In this document: piece after piece, positions 19,631-22,832 of the stretch | Layout of the letters: every line of letters starts with the position of its first letter | Position numbering within the stretch: the stretch's first letter is position 1 | DNA from: JAXHUH01 sp034211175 | GTDB taxonomy: Bacteria; Actinomycetota; Acidimicrobiia; Acidimicrobiales; CAIXPF01 | Assembly: GCA_034211175.1 (NCBI GenBank) | Contig: JAXHUH010000211.1 | Location: 1 to 22,832, forward strand | DNA: 22,832 nt | Reading direction: 5' to 3' | The notes under the pieces: model-generated | The model's database searches: none | Told to the model about the DNA's origin: nothing | Seen by the model: only the letters and a program-made list of their open reading frames with translations | Position numbers and translations under genes: made by a program

Positions 19631-20653
19631 ATCGAACGCTCGGACCTGGCCTACGAGCTGCCCGACGCCGCGATCGCCCAGTCGCCCGTCGAGCCGCGGG
19701 ACGCGGCGCGCCTGCTCGTCGACCGCACGACCCACGTCGAGCACCGACACGTCGCGGACCTGCCCGACCTGCTCGACGACGGTGACCTGCTGGTGGTCAA
19801 CGACACGCGGGTCATCCCCGCCCGGGTCGCCCTGCGGCGAGAGAGCGGCGGCGCGGTCGAGATGCTGCTGCTGTCGGAGCTGGCCGACCGGCGGTGGAGC
19901 GCGCTCTTGCGCCCCAGCCGCCGCCTGCGGGTCGGGGAACGCCTCGCGTTCGACGGCGCGCCCGGGATCGGGGTGACCACCGTGAGCCGGGACGACGCGG
20001 GGGAGTGGGTCGTCGAGGTCGGCGGCGACGAACCCGTGCTCGACGTGCTCGCCCGTCACGGCGCGGTCCCGCTGCCGCCCTACATCACGACCGCGCTCGA
20101 CGACCCGGACCGCTACCAGACCGTCTACGCCCGCCGGCCGGCGTCGGTCGCCGCTCCGACCGCAGGGCTGCACCTCACGCCCGGGCTGCTCGACGCGGTG
20201 CGAGCGAGGGGCGTCGGCGTGGCCACGGTCGAGCTCGAGGTCGGCGCGGGCACGTTCCGGCCGATCACGGCCGAGCGGGTCGAGGACCACGTGATGCACG
20301 CCGAGCGCTACACCGTCCCGCTGCCGACGATCGAGGCGATCGAGGGGGCGGCCCGGGTCGTGGCGATCGGCACGACGGTGGTGCGGGCGCTGGAGTCGTG
20401 GGCCGCGACCGGTGAGGTGAGCGGCTCGACCGAGCTGTTCATCACGCCCGGCTACCGGTTCGCGGTCGTCGACCGGTTGCTCACCAACTTCCACGTGCCC
20501 CACTCGTCGCTGCTCGCCCTGGTCGCCGCGTTCGTCGGCCCCCGGTGGCGCTCGATCTACGAGGAGGCGCTGGCCGAGGGCTACCGCTTCCTGTCGTTCG
20601 GGGATGCCATGCTGCTCGACCGGATGCACGAGCCCGGGCGAGGAGACACGTGA
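19631..20653 (+). CDS. queA: S-adenosylmethionine:tRNA ribosyltransferase-isomerase QueA, non-canonical start (about 340 aa)
   Basis: The frame opens directly after the ruvB TAG (19622-19624), and the conserved N-terminus begins within three codons (ERSDLAYELPDAAIAQSP). No ATG, GTG or TTG precedes it; candidates are ATC at 19631 or CTG at 19646. The first ordinary start (GTG 19793) would remove about 54 conserved residues. Family blocks are VNDTRVIPAR, YARRPASVAAPTAGLHLT, VGAGTFRPI, HAERYTVP, AIGTTVVRALES and LTNFHVPHSSLLALVAAF. QueA adds the epoxycyclopentanediol moiety to preQ1 in tRNA at position 34. The stop overlaps the tgt start (GTGA). Confidence 0.93.
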   Translation: MERSDLAYELPDAAIAQSPVEPRDAARLLVDRTTHVEHRHVADLPDLLDDGDLLVVNDTRVIPARVALRRESGGAVEMLLLSELADRRWSALLRPSRRLRVGERLAFDGAPGIGVTTVSRDDAGEWVVEVGGDEPVLDVLARHGAVPLPPYITTALDDPDRYQTVYARRPASVAAPTAGLHLTPGLLDAVRARGVGVATVELEVGAGTFRPITAERVEDHVMHAERYTVPLPTIEAIEGAARVVAIGTTVVRALESWAATGEVSGSTELFITPGYRFAVVDRLLTNFHVPHSSLLALVAAFVGPRWRSIYEEALAEGYRFLSFGDAMLLDRMHEPGRGDT

Positions 20654-21777
20654 GCGAACGGCGGTGCCGGTTCGAGGTGAAGGCGACGTGCGGGGGCGCC
20701 CGCACCGGTGAGGTGCACACGCCACGGGGCTCGTTCCCGACGCCGGCGTTCATGCCGGTCGGCACCCGGGCCGCGGTCCGGCTCCTCACCGCTGCCGACC
20801 TCGAGTGGCTCGGCTCCGACTTCGTGCTCGCCAACACCTACCACCTGATGTTGCGCCCCGGCGCCGACGTCGTGCGCGACCTCGGAGGGCTCCACTCGTT
20901 CATGTCGTGGGACGGGCACGTGCTCACCGACTCGGGCGGCTACCAGGTGTTCTCGCTCGAGCCGAAGGTCGACGAGACCGGCGCCTCGTTCCGCTCGACC
21001 TACGACGGGACGACCCACCTGCTCAGCCCCGAGCTGGCGGTCGAGGTGCAGGGCGACCTCGGCGCCGACATCCAGATGGCGCTCGACATCTGCCCGCCGT
21101 TGCCGAGCGCCCGCCAGGTCGTCGTCGACGCCACCGAGCGGACCCACCGCTGGGCCGCCCGAGCCCGCCGCGCGTTCCTCGACGGACTCGACCGCGGGCG
21201 GGTGCCGGCCCACCAGGTGCAGTTCGGGATCGTCCAGGGCGGGGTCGAGCACGACCTGCGGGCCGCGTCGGCGGAGGCGATCACCGAGATCGACTTCGAC
21301 GGCTACGCCGCCGGCGGGTTCTCGGTGGGGGAGGACCGCTCGCAGATGCTGCCCGCCCTCGAGGTCGTGACCGCGACACTGCCCGATGACCGGCCCCGCT
21401 ACGTCATGGGCCTGGGCGATCCGGTCGGCCTGGTCGAGAGCGTCGCCCGTGGGGTCGACATGTTCGACTGCGTCCTACCGACCCGCCTCGCCCGTCACGG
21501 CGGTGTGCTGACGGCCGAGGGCAAGATCAACCTGCGCAACGCCCGCTTCGCCCGCGACGACTCGCCGATCGACCCGGCCGGCACCGCGCCCGGCCTCGAG
21601 CGCTACTCGCGGGGCTACCTGCGGCACCTGCTGCTGGTCCACGAGCCGACCGCGGCCCGGATCGTCACGCTCCACAACCTGTGGTGGACCCTGGAGCTCG
21701 TGCGGCGCATGCGCGAGGCCATCGGCGACGGCACGTTCGACGCCCTTCGCGCCGAGGTCGCCGACGCCTGGGGCTGA
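20650..21777 (+). CDS. tgt: tRNA-guanine(34) transglycosylase Tgt, zinc cysteines missing (375 aa)
   Basis: The GTG at 20650 overlaps the queA stop. Catalytic blocks are present: ANTYHLMLRPG, TDSGGYQVFSL with Asp94, QFGIVQGG, AGGFSVGE, and DMFDCVLPTRLARHG with the nucleophile Asp (D273). GKINLRNARF then normally leads into a CxCxxC zinc site before YSRAYL. Here the segment reads DPAGTAPGLERYSRGYL with no cysteine. Only the His ligand (TLHNL, H342) remains. The enzyme exchanges guanine for preQ1 in tRNAs with GUN anticodons. Adjacency to queA supports a working queuosine pathway, but zinc-independent stability would be needed. Confidence 0.93.
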   Translation: MSERRCRFEVKATCGGARTGEVHTPRGSFPTPAFMPVGTRAAVRLLTAADLEWLGSDFVLANTYHLMLRPGADVVRDLGGLHSFMSWDGHVLTDSGGYQVFSLEPKVDETGASFRSTYDGTTHLLSPELAVEVQGDLGADIQMALDICPPLPSARQVVVDATERTHRWAARARRAFLDGLDRGRVPAHQVQFGIVQGGVEHDLRAASAEAITEIDFDGYAAGGFSVGEDRSQMLPALEVVTATLPDDRPRYVMGLGDPVGLVESVARGVDMFDCVLPTRLARHGGVLTAEGKINLRNARFARDDSPIDPAGTAPGLERYSRGYLRHLLLVHEPTAARIVTLHNLWWTLELVRRMREAIGDGTFDALRAEVADAWG

Positions 21778-21826
21778 ATCTGTCGGTTGACCTGCCGGAT
21801 GACGTGTCCGAGCCGTGCCGGGCGGC

Positions 21827-21832
21827 TAACCT
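21827..21832 (+). promoter_or_regulatory. Possible -10 box (TAACCT) upstream of yajC
   Basis: TAACCT fits TANNNT in the 106-nt gap between tgt and yajC. A TTGACC at 21787 is too far away (34 nt) to be its -35. The box is 51 nt before the start codon. Confidence 0.35.
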
Positions 21833-21883
21833 CCCAACGCTTCGTTCCCGGTTCCCCCGACCCCGATCCTCGAGCGCTCTGAC

Positions 21884-22204
21884 ATGGAACTTCTCTTCCC
21901 GCTGGTCTTCCTCGGGCTCATGTACTGGTTCCTGATCCGTCCCCAGCGGCGGCAGGCCCAGGAGCGCGATCGGATGATGTCGTCGATCGACGCCGGCGAC
22001 GACATCGTCACCTCCGGCGGCATCTACGGGGCGGTCACCGAGCGGGTCGGCGACGACCTGTTCGTCGAGATCGCACCCCAGATCGAGATCCGCATGTCGG
22101 TGCGTGGTGTCGCCGAGAAGCTCAACAACGTCGACGACAGTGACGACGGAGAGAGCGAGGACGAGGACGACGCGGCGGGCGCCGAGGAGGACGACAACTC
22201 GTGA
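21884..22204 (+). CDS. yajC: Preprotein translocase accessory subunit YajC (106 aa)
   Basis: The ATG at 21884 gives MELLFPLVFLGLMYWFLIRPQRRQAQERDRMM: one membrane helix followed by the diagnostic IRPQRR motif. The soluble part has the YajC core (AGDDIVTSGGIYGAVTERVGDD). It ends with a long acidic tail (about 82-106, DDSDDGESEDEDD), which is extended compared with compact YajC proteins. It works with SecD and SecF at the Sec translocon, and secD begins 34 nt downstream. Confidence 0.93.
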   Translation: MELLFPLVFLGLMYWFLIRPQRRQAQERDRMMSSIDAGDDIVTSGGIYGAVTERVGDDLFVEIAPQIEIRMSVRGVAEKLNNVDDSDDGESEDEDDAAGAEEDDNS

Positions 22205-22238
22205 CACAGGCCCCGGCCGGCGAACGCTTGCGCGCGCC

Positions 22239-22832
22239 ATGAGACGGGCCGGCGTTCCGTCACTCGTCGGCATCATCGTCGTGACCATCGTCGGCCTGGC
22301 GCTGGCACTGGCGTCGAGCTGGCGGCCGTTGCTCGGTCTCGACCTGCAGGGCGGCGTCGCCGTCGTGCTCCAGCCGACCGAGGACGTCGACGAGGAGCGC
22401 CTGAACCAGGCGATCTCGATCATCCGCAGCCGCGTTGACGCGCTCGGCGTCGCCGAGCCCGACATCACCCGCCAGGGCGAGAACATCGTCGTCCAGCTCC
22501 CGGGCGTCGACGACCAGGACCGGGCGCTCGAGCTCGTGGGCCAGACCGCCGAGCTGCGCTTCCGGCCCGTGTTCGAGCGACGCCTGCCTCCGGGCGTCGC
22601 CGACGCCGTCACGACCACCACGGTCGACAGCGGCGACGACACGGAAGGCACGGACGACGAGTCGACCACGACGACCGTCGGGGAGCCCTCCGACGAGGAG
22701 TCGACCACGACGACCACCGCCGGCGACGGGGCCGACGAGGAGAGCCTCGGCGAGCTCGTGCCCGCGGCGCTGCCGCGCCAGACCACGACCACCGTGGCCG
22801 GCGGGACCGGGGACACGACGTCGACCACCGCC
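22239..22832 (+). CDS. secD: Protein translocase subunit SecD, N-terminal part (truncated by window edge)
   Basis: The ATG at 22239 opens a frame that runs off the right edge (198 codons seen). The first membrane helix (about 8-26, LVGIIVVTIVGLALALAS) is followed by the SecD signature LLGLDLQGGV (31-40). A periplasmic-type P1 region follows (LNQAISIIRSRVDALGVAEPDI, IVVQLPGV, TAELRFRPV). Around residues 127-198 comes a Thr/Asp/Glu-rich insertion of ESTTTT-like repeats that is not in the usual core. SecDF uses the proton gradient to help export. No Shine-Dalgarno is visible, so it may be coupled to yajC. Confidence 0.93.
   Translation, partial: MRRAGVPSLVGIIVVTIVGLALALASSWRPLLGLDLQGGVAVVLQPTEDVDEERLNQAISIIRSRVDALGVAEPDITRQGENIVVQLPGVDDQDRALELVGQTAELRFRPVFERRLPPGVADAVTTTTVDSGDDTEGTDDESTTTTVGEPSDEESTTTTTAGDGADEESLGELVPAALPRQTTTTVAGGTGDTTSTTA

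Noticed and set aside
20545..20649. Upstream extension of tgt into queA
   Set aside because: The extension has no family similarity; the GTG at 20650 overlapping the queA stop is the natural start.
18494..20725. Minus-strand open frame of 743 codons across ruvB and queA
   Set aside because: Antisense shadow of conserved genes, no family motifs.
1..22832. tRNA, rRNA, riboswitch or mobile-element genes
   Set aside because: No cloverleaf, rRNA core sequence, known riboswitch core, transposase or integrase motif was recognised by eye.

Overview
The window is very GC-rich, with strong G/C preference at third codon positions. It looks like an actinobacterial chromosome, most likely a deep lineage such as Acidimicrobiia (inference; there is no 16S here). 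Three things point there: phosphatidylinositol-mannoside (PIM) lipid genes, Thr-rich linkers in exported proteins, and a backbone order (PI-phosphate synthase, acyltransferase, pimA ... pdxS, pdxT, yebC ... ruvC, ruvA, ruvB ... yajC, secD) that matches the order known from Mycobacterium. No tRNA, rRNA, CRISPR array, transposase or integrase was seen.

Region 1 (1-3.63 kb) is the accessory and most interesting part. A truncated SARP/BTAD-type regulator reads leftward off the window edge. Diverging from it is a tandem array of four paralogous membrane-anchored or secreted proteins with an NTF2/SnoaL-like look. Every paralog is preceded by a direct repeat of a 9-mer with an exact 11-bp period, the geometry known for SARP and OmpR/PhoB winged-helix regulators, and a GANNNT hexamer lies exactly 8 nt further on. 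Copies 2-4 also share a 5'UTR hairpin whose loop is complementary to the Shine-Dalgarno sequence, and each ends in its own strong hairpin. Copies 2 and 4 share a 365-bp identical block, after which copy 4 becomes copy-1-like, a sign of recent recombination. I suggest this is a small regulator-plus-array module.

Region 2 (3.7-7.0 kb): a siderophore-interacting flavin reductase, a small two-helix membrane protein, and on the minus strand an exported alpha/beta-hydrolase-domain protein that seems to lack its nucleophile, coupled to a DinB-like protein. Region 3 (7.15-9.9 kb): PIM synthesis genes (CDP-alcohol phosphatidyltransferase, PatA-like acyltransferase, PimA mannosyltransferase). Region 4 (9.95-13.8 kb): lemA, htpX and two DUF3048 exported proteins. 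Region 5 (13.87-17.0 kb): pdxS-pdxT (PLP synthase), yebC, a one-Cys peroxiredoxin, and a coding-like stretch with no normal start and an in-frame UGA next to a 17-bp hairpin. Region 6 (17.2-22.8 kb): a small basic minus-strand protein, then ruvC-ruvA-ruvB (Holliday junction processing), queA-tgt (queuosine), and yajC-secD (Sec translocon; secD runs off the right edge).

Other oddities: queA has no ATG/GTG/TTG start and follows ruvB in the same frame after one UAG; Tgt has lost the three zinc cysteines; and pimA, pdxS and ruvC share a TAGNNT-N7-start arrangement that predicts leaderless mRNAs.
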